A stretch of 64,000 nt of DNA from the NCBI GenBank assembly GCA_012934845.2, contig WNNJ02002385.1:1-64000 (forward strand), given 5' to 3'. Position numbers and translations under genes: made by a program. The stretch comes from Pomphorhynchus laevis. Lineage: Eukaryota; Acanthocephala; Palaeacanthocephala; Echinorhynchida; Pomphorhynchidae. Shown here piece after piece: positions 33,966 to 44,309 of the stretch; the stretch's first letter is position 1; every line of letters starts with the position of its first letter. The notes beneath the pieces were generated by a model that saw nothing but the letters and a program-made list of their open reading frames with translations, was not told the origin of the DNA and did no database searches.

Positions 33966-34456
33966 AATTGTGTACGCCAATCCCAATTTTGCTCTCGTGA
34001 AGTTACAAAACGGGAGGGAGATATATATATCAACTCGACATTTATCCCCGTATCCCAGAGTCGACGAAAACCTCAATATCAACTCGTCCGATGGAGACAT
34101 TCCCTTTGACCTTGAAACTTTGAATTTATACGATGGCGATAAAATGTGTGATCAGGCATCAATAAATGACCATTCAACAGTAAATAGAAATTCTCATTCA
34201 CGTTCAGATAAGCGTTCTGATGAAATCACTGTCAACCCTGAAAACTTGGATGCAACGAAGTATATCGATGAGACGGTCAATCACAACGAGGAAAACGAAC
34301 TATCCAGACAGGATGAATCATTTCTCTTAAATACTGATAATACGTGTTAGAGCAACTACCCTACGAGATACTTCAATCGTTCTGAAAATGGGGAACTACG
34401 ACCTCAAAGAAATCGAAGAAGTCCTGCGTACTTAAATGATTATGTCGTGGGGAGAA

Positions 34457-34540
34457 TGTAATGATACTTACCTTTTGACTTGTTATTCTAGATGTATTAG
34501 AATAAAGCCTATTCTTCTCTGCTTGAATTTACTCGGTACA
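34457..34540 (+). repeat. right LTR of Gypsy element
   Basis: Identical over 84 bp to the left LTR by direct comparison, followed by the TAAG target duplicate. Confidence 0.95.
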
Positions 34541-34544
34541 TAAG

Positions 34545-36320
34545 AAAACGAGATTGTCAACGATATGAAGAATTGTAGAATTTAATTAAACGGAGGGAAT
34601 TTCTTAGCCGGGCGTCGAGGAAAGGTCTACATTATTTTGGATTTATTAGGATTCAGAGTAAGACGAAGAGAAGAAAGATGATTGAAAATTGGGGGAAGAG
34701 AGTTTGAAGCAGAAATATTAAGATCATAAATACGATAAACAGTTGCGTGAGTATAGATGAGAATGCCATCAGCGTATTGCATAGCATGGAAGTTAAATGT
34801 ATGAGAAATTGAAGAAAATCACCTAGAAGAATAGAGAAAAGCAAAGGGCCTAATATGGAGCCTTGAGGAACACCGGACGGGATGAATGAAGGATGGGAAA
34901 GATAGGAGTTAAAACAAAGGCTAAAAGTACGGTTTGATAGATATGAAGAAAACCAAGCTAGAGTTGGTACAGAGAAGTCATAATCATGACGAAGACGATT
35001 GAGAAGAATCGAGTGATCGACGATGCCAAAAGCAGATGATAGATCAAGATAAACTATGACACTGCATAATTTTTGATCGCGCTAGATGAGTAAGTCGTTA
35101 TAAACTTTAAGACAGGGAATTTCAGTAGAGTGATTAGAGCGAAAAAAAGCTTAGAAGAGAGGAAACAAGTTGGAGGAAAATAAATATGCAATAACTTGCA
35201 TGAGAACGATACGCTTGAGTTTAAAGGGTGTTGGATAAATGAGATATGACAGTACGAAGATGGTAGTGATGGATCACGAGACTGCTTTATGAGGAGAGGT
35301 CGAACAGTGGCGCATCTCCAGTTGGAAGGAAATGTGCAGCTGCGGATATACAAGTTGAACAATGTAGTTAGGAAGGGTGATATAGATGATCAGATATTGT
35401 TAAGCAAGTGATTTAAGAAAATTCGTCAGGATTTGTATAACAAAAGATTTATGATCGTGAAAGAATTTAGTATAAGATTTTTCAATGAGATTTAGATTTA
35501 GAAAAGGGATCGATTTGATTTCGCCAAAAGAGAGTACGTTTAGTACGCATAAAAATGAGATGGGAATGGCGGAGAGAAAGATAGGAAGCACGGAGATTTG
35601 GGGTAAGTTTGGAGAATGTTTAAGAAAGCGATTAAATACACGAAAAAAAGTGACGAAGTCGACGCTTAGAAAGACTATAGGCGGAATCGAACCAGGAAAC
35701 ATGGCGCAAGCGCTGAAAACGTCGGGGTCGAATAGGCAGAAGGTGATTGAATATAGTCGTAAATTCAGAATCAAACAGAACGTAGATATCATCGGAAGAA
35801 ATATGGTTAGGTAGAAGTAAAAATAGTGAAGAGTTGAATAAGGCTGCGCATAAAATAGGGATATCGAGAAATTTCCAAAATCGTCTTGTAGTAGCTAATG
35901 CTGGATGATGAGAAGGAGGACGGAGACGAGTAAGAGTGATAAGGAAATGATCGGACAAACCATAATCAGTAATTGACAAGGAAATATAGTCATTAAAGCA
36001 GTTGGGAAAAACAATAATGTCAAGAGCACCGCCGAGAATATGAGTGGGGTTTGTTGAAAGTAATTTATAGTTAAAATCAGAAAAAAATATTAGTTAGAGT
36101 GATAGAGTCAGAGTCAGTCGGGTGATCAAGAAGAATGTTGAAGTCACCGAGAAGTAAAGAAGGAGTATAAGATAATGAACAGTGAGAAAGAAGATTTCTA
36201 AGGTCGTTAAAGAACATACGTGAGGGTGCAGCTGAGCCTGGACGGTATACAATCACAATTTCCATAGGGAAAGGAGTTGATAATATGCACATGAGTAAAT
36301 CGAAAGAAGTGTACGGATGC
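34545..36320 (-). mobile_element. L2-like LINE copy A, main part (APE + RT), broken
   Basis: The minus strand starts inside the endonuclease (VIVYRPGSAAPSRMFFNDL, SLLLGDFNILLDHPTDSDS) and continues with SDHFLITLTRLRPPSHH, the linker (LRHVSWFDSAYSLSKRRL), and RT. RT blocks are FPSNWRCATVRPLL, TEIPCLKVYNDLLI, YLDLSSAFGIVDHSIL and GVPQGSILGPLLFSILL; the catalytic YADD reads YADG at about 34,770. The order and motifs fit the L2/CR1 group. Multiple stops and frame changes are present. The 5' end is truncated in the endonuclease. The Gypsy at 30,589-34,540 splits it from its 3' part. Confidence 0.85.
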
Positions 36321-36354
36321 TAGCGTTAATTTTACTTTGAGACTGTAAAATAAA

Positions 36355-36430
36355 ATGAAATTATTCAATGAATGACTTTCGTCTTACATTTTGCAAATTT
36401 AATTGAAATCATTTCTGATTTCAATTAAAA
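36355..36430 (+). repeat. TR390 fragment
   Basis: GACTTTCGTCTTACATTTTG and the following CAAATTTAATTGAAATCATTTC text match the distal part of the TR390 unit. It abuts the 5' end of L2-like copy A. Confidence 0.6.
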
Positions 36431-36439
36431 TAATATTAC

Positions 36440-36744
36440 AGATATTATATCATTTGTCCTAATAACTAGTTCCTCGCATCTTAAGAGATAACAGAGTGTT
36501 AGGTGTTCTCTAAGCAGAGCTTATTCGACATAGTATCAATGATTAAGATGAGATGCACCTTGTTTGCAATTATCAGTTACGGTATCACTCCCTGCTGCAA
36601 TTAACTAGACCACTTATGCCAACTAGTTCTTATAAAGCAAAATACTCTAAAATTAGCATAAATATGCAGTTTAATATTTCTACTTAATATTTAATATTTC
36701 AACAACTAATATTTCGAAATGATTTTAGGGTATTTCGCCACTCT
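36440..36744. other. short AT-rich spacer
   Basis: About 300 bases between repeats; nothing recognised. Confidence 0.5.
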
Positions 36745-38094
36745 TAATCTAACTTAAAACCACACCCCGCCTCACCCACCTACCATCCTACGTCGCCCTT
36801 GGAAAAAATGTTGACCTCCACTTTCTCCGCTCCACCTTACTCGAATCGTATCTATTCTTTCCATCAATAACATCTTCCTCTCCTCACGATCTTGCCTTTC
36901 TTTTCGACTCTAAACTCACATCCACTCTCGATCTTATCTTGCCCTTCAAGCCTCACCCACACCGTCGCTTGCACCGTGCCCCATGGTTTGACATCCAATG
37001 TCTACTCTCAAAGCGTCGACATCGTCATACTTTTCGAGTTTATCACCGCTTAGTCAGACGTGATTTCCGCTCACTCAGTCTCGCCGTGATTCCTATCTTG
37101 CTCTACGCCGGTCTCATATCCAACTATTACGTACCAAATGCAACTCCTCCTGGCAGCATAAAATCAACACTTCATCAAAATCTAAGTCTCTCTGGCATAC
37201 TTTTAATTAAATCCTTTCTCGCGCCTCTCCGTCTTTCAACATCAATCCCCATGATTATTCGTCATTTCTTAAGACCAAAGTATCCACGTTGCTCTCTCAC
37301 AACCCCGTCTCGATTCAGTCTCAGTGCTACTTTTCTCGCATCATCCTCCCTGAACTCTTTCATCTTCTTCCTGTCTCATCAGCTGAAGTCTTATCTGTCT
37401 TCATGTCCTTGTCCAACAAAACCTCATCTGCCGATCCTTTGCTTACTCCCATACTTAAATCCATATGCACATCGATATCCCCTTTCCTCACTATCTTGTT
37501 TAACTCGTACATCCGCAGTCGTATCTTCCCTTCACAATAAAAATCCACCATAGTTCGTCCCCTCCTTAAGAAACAATCGCTCGACCCCTCACTTTCTTCT
37601 AACTATCGCCAGATTTCACTCCTCCCTACCTTGTCTCAGCTCTTAGGGTGCCTTATCTAATGCAGATCAACGTTTATCTTTCTTCGTCCAATCTGTACCC
37701 TCCTTTCCAATCCGCTTTCCGCTCTAATCACTTTACAGAAATCGCATGCATGAAAGTTTACAACGATCTACTCATTTCTCGTGACAAGGTTCTAGATAGC
37801 GTTCTCATTTCCCTAGACCTCAAATCCCCTTCGACATCGTCGACCATTCCATCCTCCTTTCTCGCCTTCCTTATGATTACGGCTTTTCTTCCTCGTCCGT
37901 AGCATGGTTTGCCTCATTTCTATCCGACCGTTCTTTTCGCGTTAGTCAAATTCATCATCTTCTCCCATCCCTATTTTCTGCAGGGTCCCAAAAGGTCCAG
38001 TACTAGGTCTCCTGCTTTTCTCTTTTCTACTTCGCGATCTCTCTTCGTTTATCAAACCTTACTACTTTAACGTCATGCAATACGCCGATTACAT

Positions 38095-38187
<93 letters not shown>

Positions 38188-38839
38188 GAATAGTTGCTAG
38201 GTCACACGAGGTGACTTTCGCATTGAAAACCAGCTACAGAATCCTTCCTTCATGATATCCAATTCCATACACCCTGACTACTAACGGCGCCATTGCCACA
38301 ACCGTTTTCGTTTCGCACGCTTTTTGCCACATGTTGGTAGCCCCGGGCTCTCAGAAGGCTGACTACCAACTCTTCGCCTTTTGAAATTTGACTTATCCGA
38401 GATTCGAGCTGTCGCTCTCCGTACTTGGCTTGCGCTCTTGACTGCTAGGCTACGAATCCAGGATTACCAGATTTCACGCAGTATATGAAACCTTCCATCA
38501 TGATATCCAGAAACTGCATTGTCCGAGATGCTTCTCTGGCATGCTTATTATAGATTTTATCGTATGAGATCATGAAGATCGATTGAAATCGGGTCTGGTG
38601 ATCCTTTGATGGATTCTTATTTATGTAATGAATAGTTGCTAGGTCACACGAGGTGACTTTCGCATTGAAAACCAGCTACAAATCCTTCCTTCATGATATC
38701 CAATTCCATACACCCTAGGGTGTTGTCAATGCGAAAGTCACCTCGTGTGACCTAGCAACTATTCATTACATAAATAAGAATCCATCAAAGGATCACCAGA
38801 CCCGATTTCAATCGATCTTCATGATCTCATACGATAAAA

Positions 38840-38886
<47 letters not shown>

Positions 38887-39775
38887 TTATGCACCCGCTC
38901 ATCGCATACACGATATCGCAATTTCTGCCTCCAAATGTCTTTCTTCCATCCACAAACGTCTCTCCCATCTTCGTCTCGTTCTAAACCCAGACAAGTCTAA
39001 AATAATGCGGATCCTCCCCCGTCAACCTAACATATCCACTGCCTCTGTATCTTTTGCATAATCAATCATTCCCGTAGTTCACAATCTCACTTTCTTAGGA
39101 TTTCATTTCGATGATCACCTTTCCCTTAAACTCTTCGTCCGCGACAAGGTCTGTTCATCTAACTTAATTCTCTGTGACATCCGCCGTATCCGCCCCCTTA
39201 TCGACTTTTGTTCCTGTATGTATCTTCTTTCATCGCTTATTTTCCCTAAAATCGATTACTGCCTCAGCCTTTTAGCCAATTCTCCAAAATCCATAATCTT
39301 ACCACCACAACGCATCATCAACTCGACTGTTCGAGTGCTTCTACGTCTCACTCGCTTTGGTCACACATCCGCATATCTTGCCTAACTCTTATGGCCCTCC
39401 ATCTACATCCGCATACAACTCTCCCTTCTTCTCGTAACTCATCGTCTCGTCGCTGTCGTCTCTCCATTGTTCATCAACCTCTCTTTCTTAGAAGACACTC
39501 GCCCCACCTCTATATCACTGCGTTCCCGTAATTCCATATTACTCTACGTTCCAAATTACTCTAAAAACTACGATATCCGATCCTTCCTCATCGCTGCCCC
39601 ACTCGCCTGGAATAAGCTCCCTCTCGACGTCCGCCGCGCTTCCTTCTTTATTACATTAAATACCGCCTCTGTACCCACCTTCTTGACAAATCATTTAGAT
39701 TTTTATTTTTATTTCGTTGTCATGTAAGCGTGCGCCGGCACTCATTTGCCACGTAAAAATAAATCTTTTTTATGG
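36745..39775 (+). mobile_element. L2-like LINE copy B, 5'-truncated, with a SINE composite inserted
   Basis: It starts in the linker between endonuclease and RT (LHRAPWFDIQCLLSKRRHRH) and covers the RT: NSYIRSRIFPSQ, KPLLKK-like text, FQSAFRSNHFTEIACMKVYN, SLDLKS. The catalytic site reads YADY just before the inserted composite (38,097-38,883), and the text resumes after it with CLSSIHKRLSHLRLVLNPDK-like sequence. The C-terminal DTRPTSISLRSRNSILLY and the tail GTGCGCCGGCACTCATTTGC then CACGTAAAAATAAA follow. It closely resembles copy C. Several frame changes are present. Confidence 0.85.
38097..38883 (-). mobile_element. tRNA-SINE composite with (AT)n ends, inserted in L2 copy B
   Basis: The insert is bounded by (AT)n tracts (38,097-38,186 and about 38,844-38,884). 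On the minus strand at about 38,455-38,395 a tRNA-like head reads GTAGCCTAGCAGTCAAGAGC (A box) and GACAGCTCGAATCTCGG (B box). The body runs to about 38,190, ending GACCTAGCAACTATTCATT next to the AT tract. The same body end is repeated at 38,625-38,720 and again inverted at 38,718-38,843. This looks like a SINE dimer plus an inverted partial copy. SINEs are RNA polymerase III transcripts moved by LINE enzymes. Confidence 0.65.
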
Positions 39776-40333
39776 GACCATGGAGATTCATGCTCAGTTT
39801 GCATTCTGTTTCAGTAAAATTGTAAGAGTTGCAATATGGCTTAGGTGGAGATCTAGCTAATCAATTCTGCATGTTTTTCATGAGTCGAATTTTGGAACAA
39901 AGGCTGAAATACAAATATTTCCGAAATTTTACTACGAAATAGCTATAACTTTTGCAAATAGTTCCTATTAGCCCTTGAATTTTGATAAGTTTTCACTTCA
40001 TCGGTTACAATAATACCTAAATCTTTATGTATTTGAAATACTTGGAATTACAAAATTACTTTATTGTTTGAAATACTCGATCCAGTCATTTACCAATCTG
40101 ACTTGCTCGAATATTTACCAATCTGACTTGCTCGAATATTTTAAATATTATTCTAGTGTTGTTAGTCAAATATTAAAGGTTAGTTAGCCTTTATATTACA
40201 TCATTTTTGATTTTATGTATATGCTCGTCTTGATTTCACCTTCATCATCAAAATAGATGACAGAGAGGCAATAGTTATCGTATTATTCGTGGAACAACAC
40301 GATAGTGTCAAAGTTCTGTCACAAGAAGTGAAC
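39776..40333. other. spacer upstream of small spliced gene
   Basis: No recognised repeat. It contains two adjacent copies of TTTACCAATCTGACTTGCTC (about 40,091-40,135). It may hold the promoter of the following gene, but no element can be named. Confidence 0.4.
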
Positions 40334-40730
40334 ATGTACGATTTACGATATTTTTTATGCTTACGGTCAATTTGGCGCCTTCCTATCCGGTTACAATGAT
40401 CAAGTAATATAGTAATATTACTCTTCCTGGAAATAATGCACCGACGACTTTATTTGCTACTTATTTTAATTTTGCATATTGTTTATGCTTTTAGAGCAAC
40501 TCTTGAAGGGCATCGAGGTTTATTTTTCAATTAAAAAATTTAAATCTCATTTTTCTGACATTTTTTAGCTGACAATGTTCGTCATAGAAATGAAATTAAA
40601 AACGACGAATACTCTTATGTGAGTAAAGATCAAATTTTTATTAACAAATCGGTTTTCTTTTTAGAATATTTATGGACCAGATAAACCGAAGAATCCTTTG
40701 GATTGGGAAAACATCCAAAGAGTTGAATAG
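40334..40730 (+). CDS. small spliced gene, possible mitochondrial SDHAF4-like assembly factor
   Basis: Exons 40,334-40,389, 40,495-40,517, 40,569-40,618 and 40,665-40,730 join in frame to a 64-residue product. All introns are GT...AG: 105, 51 and 46 bases. The N-terminus MYDLRYFLCLRSIWRLPIR is Arg-rich and almost without acids, like a mitochondrial presequence. The C-terminus reads GPDKPKNPLDWENIQRVE, which faintly resembles the GP...DWExxxRV ending of succinate dehydrogenase assembly factor 4; the usual final Asp-Phe is absent. Alternative 5' end: an ATG at 40,436 reads straight into 40,517, giving MHRRLYLLLILILHIVYAF, a signal-peptide-like start (65 residues). An AATAAA lies at 40,789-40,794, 59 bases after the stop. 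The gene structure is better supported than the name. Confidence 0.5.
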
Positions 40731-41149
40731 GGGGTCATTGAAATATCAATATTCACAGCAAGAAAGTCAACTGTAGTGCTATATATCAAATAAATCTTTG
40801 TAATATGCAAATTGCGTTTCAACAATTTCCAAAATAACCTCATATCGTAACCTCATATCGTAGCCTCGTATATCATGATCATGTTTCTTGCCTTAATTTA
40901 TGATATTTATTTTTTATTTAGCATTATTAAATTATTATATATAACAGTGAAAACAATGTTTTGTTTTCACTAACGAAGGAGCCTTCCCGAGAGCTCTAAA
41001 GAATAATAATTTTTACATGTTGTTCTGGTTCGATTTAACACTTAATCAAATGTTGTTCTGGTTTGTCATTGACATTAGACTCATTTATTTAATTAGTCTA
41101 AATAACTAAAGGTTGATCTTTAAAATATCACCAGTTAAGTATATACTGA

Positions 41150-41275
41150 AGGATTTTAGAAATTCTTCAGTTTATATAATGAAGATGACTTCAATACATT
41201 CAGATTCAAACTTAGGTTCTTTTAATCGGTGTGTCTCTACGCCTTACCGACTAGGCTAACCGTCCAGTACAGCTA
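41150..41275 (-). repeat. tRNA-derived SINE head
   Basis: The minus strand reads GGACGGTTAGCCTAGTCGG (A box TAGCCTAGTCGG), about 50 bases, then CTAAGTTTGAATCTG (degenerate B box), followed by unrelated AT-rich body to about 41,150. The spacing fits a tRNA gene, but I cannot draw a full cloverleaf, so I call it a SINE head. Related relics lie at 131-190 and 38,395-38,455. Confidence 0.5.
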
Positions 41276-41507
41276 GAAATTCTTTAGGATATGAAACCTT
41301 CAATGTAATGAATTTATGAAACCCCATTTTCCGAGGCTGACATATTGGTATTGTTTTGTCCGCTGCTGCCGTGCAATAGTACATCCGGACTCAACAGAAG
41401 GATTTGTACCTTCTTTATTGGTATATATAAATAAACGTATGTCAGCATATGCTTTACTTTTTTACTTTGAATGAATGTAATTGCAATTTGCTTGTTTTAT
41501 CCAAGTT

Positions 41508-41548
41508 TGTAATTTTGCACAGACGAAGGTTTAATTTAAGCTGAAACG
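41508..41548 (+). ncRNA. degenerate hammerhead-like motif
   Basis: GACGAAGG, a short self-complementary stretch (TTTAATTTAAGC), then TGAAACGTTTGG follow the spacing of minimal PLE-type hammerheads (CUGANGA / stem II / GAAACGUY). The first core base pair reads CA instead of CU, so it is weak. Confidence 0.25.
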
Positions 41549-41559
41549 TTTGGACATTT

Positions 41560-42275
41560 TGGGACATTGTTCTCTTCATTATCTAGTTATTTAGATAACT
41601 AGGCATCGAGACTCTTTTATTTAATAAAATAGTCTCGATGATATACCTGGCAAGGATTTTATTCAATTATATATAATATATTTAATTTCTACACAGTTAT
41701 ATTATATTAAAATAATATATTAATACAATATATTAAGACTTAAATCGGAGTGCCAGCTTTTATAAACTTAAGGTAGTGGGCGGTAAAAAGTGTTCTACTC
41801 ATTTGCCTAAATTGATGCATCCTTAGTTTTAATGTATAATTTTTCTTATCGTGATTATTTGGACTTTAAATTAATTATTTGACGGCATTTTTTTGGAAAG
41901 TGCTGTGACTACTGGTTAATAATAGGTTGTAATATTGTAACGACTGGTTTAAATTCAAAACTAGAAGCTCAGACAAATCGGTCAGTCGAAATAAATAGAG
42001 CCAGATATATTAAAAAATTATATAATTTTATGTGCAAGTGATTTGCATATTCGTTAGTTTTTCAGTAAAATTTACCTGCTTTATAGTGACTTCTCAATAT
42101 TAACCATAATTTATTACATAATTTCGAATTTTCATCTGTATTTGCTGAAATCGTTAAAAAATAAAGTTCAAATTAATATACAAAATAAAATTTATATTTT
42201 TTTATAAAAAAATTTATAGGAATAAATTTTCTTTTAGTAAATCTTTACAATATGTACAAAAACGATTAATGTACA
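41560..42275. other. 3' flank of the deaminase gene and spacer
   Basis: AT-rich. It contains a strong hairpin at 41,602-41,640 (CATCGAGACT and its inverse AGTCTCGATG). On the minus strand an AATAAA (plus-strand TTTATT at about 42,109-42,114) could serve the deaminase transcript. Confidence 0.4.
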
Positions 42276-42956
42276 TTAGTTATCATGATTGCTTAGATGC
42301 AATACCACATCGATTGGTTTTTGATCTGAACTGTACTTATCTGAACTTATCGTATTTGGAGATGATATTTGATCAAAATCTAAAATCACTTTTTTGGCCT
42401 GGCCACTATACTGTTCGTATTTGATTCCGCTCTTATTAAAAATTATCTGGGCAGCTTTACCGGTTAATTTATCTTTATATCGATCGCTATAGTAAACAAC
42501 GAAACGAACACCGGCTTGGACAAACAACTTTGCACACTCGTGACAAGGAAACATTGTTACATATACTGTCACCGCTTGAGATCTAAATATTCGATTACTG
42601 TTTAAAACTGCATTTAGTTCTGCGTGGCATACATATGGATATTTCGTGTGTAGTAAACTCTCGTTATCTTCGTAATTGCTGATTGAATATTGCTTACCCC
42701 ACGGCAATTCATCGTCGTGTATACCACACGGAAAACCGTTATAACCAATTGATACGACTCTATTATCACTATCAACTATGCACGCTCCAACCTGCGTGTT
42801 GGGATCCTTACTTCGTTTGGCACTTAGAAAGGCAAGAGCCATAAAATACTCCTGCCATCGGAGGTAATCCTGCCTTTTTTGCCCATCACCTGTTATAGTT
42901 TCCACAGATTCGCTGCTCGTTGTTGCTACAATATTATCGTCACTTTTATCCGGCAT
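42276..42956 (-). CDS. DCTD: deoxycytidylate (dCMP) deaminase
   Basis: An intact 226-residue frame without introns. The enzyme converts dCMP to dUMP, feeding thymidylate synthesis in the cytosol; animal forms are hexameric zinc enzymes regulated by dCTP and dTTP. Diagnostic residues are the zinc ligand and catalytic glutamate in CHAELNAVLN (His111, Glu113), the PCxxC ligands in FPCHECAKLF (Cys138, Cys141), the AKRSKDPNTQVGACIVD entry motif, IGYNGFPCGIHDDELPW, and KYPYVCHAE. The N-terminus is longer by about 30 residues than the typical 178-residue animal enzyme and the C-terminus has a Ser/Asp-rich extension of about 35. The start at 42,956 is the first ATG before stops. It has no operon-like neighbours and lies between two L2-like LINEs. 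A retrocopy origin is possible, because the gene is single-exon, but all key residues are kept. Confidence 0.97.
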   Translation of the reverse strand: MPDKSDDNIVATTSSESVETITGDGQKRQDYLRWQEYFMALAFLSAKRSKDPNTQVGACIVDSDNRVVSIGYNGFPCGIHDDELPWGKQYSISNYEDNESLLHTKYPYVCHAELNAVLNSNRIFRSQAVTVYVTMFPCHECAKLFVQAGVRFVVYYSDRYKDKLTGKAAQIIFNKSGIKYEQYSGQAKKVILDFDQISSPNTISSDKYSSDQKPIDVVLHLSNHDN

Positions 42957-44309
42957 TTATTTATCTACAAGCTTATGTTAAACCAATCAGATGAACAAGT
43001 GCTCTTGTCTAGGGCGTGATTCCATCGAAAAAAATATTTAAAATTATTCTGATCATTTAAATATCCGCAACAATTATTTGATTTATTACTAAATAATAGC
43101 CATTTATATACAACGTTTCTTTTTATATACATCGTTTATTTGATTAAGCGAATACGGGATCATTTCCTTACTGAAAGCATTAGAAGAAATTCAAGTGCGG
43201 TCAAACGTCTTTAAAGTTAATACATTCAGGGAGGAAATAAAGCAATTTTTTGAATAAAACCGAACTTAATTAATTGTTTTATAAATTCAGCGCTCTTTGA
43301 AGAATTCACGATAGCTAGAATTCATAAAATCGCATCAACAAATCGCCGATAATTTAGTTAAATATCGATAATTGGATCGAAATTCAGTACAGATTCTAGG
43401 AGTATGTTGTTTTGGACTTAAATTAAGATCATCGTGTTAATATATCGTATTCAAACCATCCATTATTTTTATTTATTAAAACTGTTATATACGTAAAATA
43501 TGTTTTTGTGACAGTTGGATGAATAATTCATAAATCGACTGCTGTTTGGCGTCTCTGACAGTTTGCATTATAGGAATGTTTAAATCACCTTTTGACTATA
43601 CATCCTTAGATATGGATGTATCCAAATTTAAAAATAGTTCCTCTTAACGATTTGCTTTCTAGACGACTGTGATAATGAGAGAGATAAGAGATATATATCA
43701 TAATATATTATATATATGATATATATGTATGTATACATATATATCATATATATCATAAGAGATAATGATATAAAATCAATAAAACAGGCTGCATGAAGAA
43801 AACAAATATCGTGATCCAGTCAATAAAAGCTGTTAAGACTGGAAATAAATGTTGTTTCTGCCATGAAGTTATATGTTTTGTACGAGCTGTGCTTGCTGCC
43901 ACGCGGGTTGTTGTTGCTGCTCAAACTGCATTGCCTCACAATACATGAATTGCGATCAACTATTTGCAACTTCTCTGTTTCAACCTTTGAACAAAAAGGT
44001 AACTGCATCATCACATAATATTTTTATACCTAATAAAGACTTTATCGTGAATATGGGTAGCGAAAGATATACAATGTGTATTTACCAAGTGCTCTGACTA
44101 CGTTCCGATTTGGCTACCAAGACAAATCCCTATAGGATTTCTTAAAAAACCGTACTCTTGTGCCACACGCGTCGTCGACCAAAATTCCAACAAACTTTCC
44201 TTTCACAGTCAACCACTCTGGTCATTTCTCGAATAAAAAGACAAAATTCAAGAATTCCGCACTAAAATTCAAGACAATTCCTTCTCATCGCTTCTAACAC
44301 CCTCCGTCA
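42957..44309. other. spacer upstream of the deaminase
   Basis: AT-rich with an ATATATCAT palindromic run at 43,690-43,755. A Cys-rich frame at 43,873-44,097 (plus) and a Gln-rich one opposite it (ending FEQQQQPAWQQAQLVQNI, minus, about 43,875-43,930) were considered, but no gene could be supported. Confidence 0.4.

Larger units (their letters stand above)
30589..34540 (+). mobile_element. compact Gypsy (Ty3-like) LTR element, recent, nearly whole
   Basis: The element is 3,952 bp long, bounded by identical 84-bp LTRs (TG...CA) and a 4-bp target duplication TAAG (30,585-30,588 and 34,541-34,544). Parts in order are gag with two CCHC knuckles, aspartic protease (LIDTGS), RT (YLDD), RNase H, and integrase with HHCC and DDE motifs followed by a C-terminal tail to about 34,450. 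It is inserted in an L2-like LINE. Identical LTRs imply a young insertion, although 84 bases give little resolution. It looks nearly whole, with about one or two breaks. The primer-binding region just inside the left LTR is complementary to the LTR itself rather than starting TGG (see findings). The Gypsy clade was not assigned. Confidence 0.95.

Noticed and set aside
36939-37553. 204-codon plus-strand Ser/Leu/Pro-rich frame as a gene
   Set aside because: It is a mixture of true and shifted frames of L2-like copy B; the same shifted text recurs in copy C.
41150-41275. Functional tRNA gene on the minus strand
   Set aside because: A and B boxes are present but a full cloverleaf with acceptor and anticodon stems could not be drawn; sequence recurs as degraded relics.
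43873-44097. Cys-rich plus-strand frame (MFCTSCACCHAGCCCCSNC) as a small protein
   Set aside because: The cysteines come from a run of CTG/TGC triplets; no signal peptide, no splice support, and the opposite strand is Gln-rich for the same reason.
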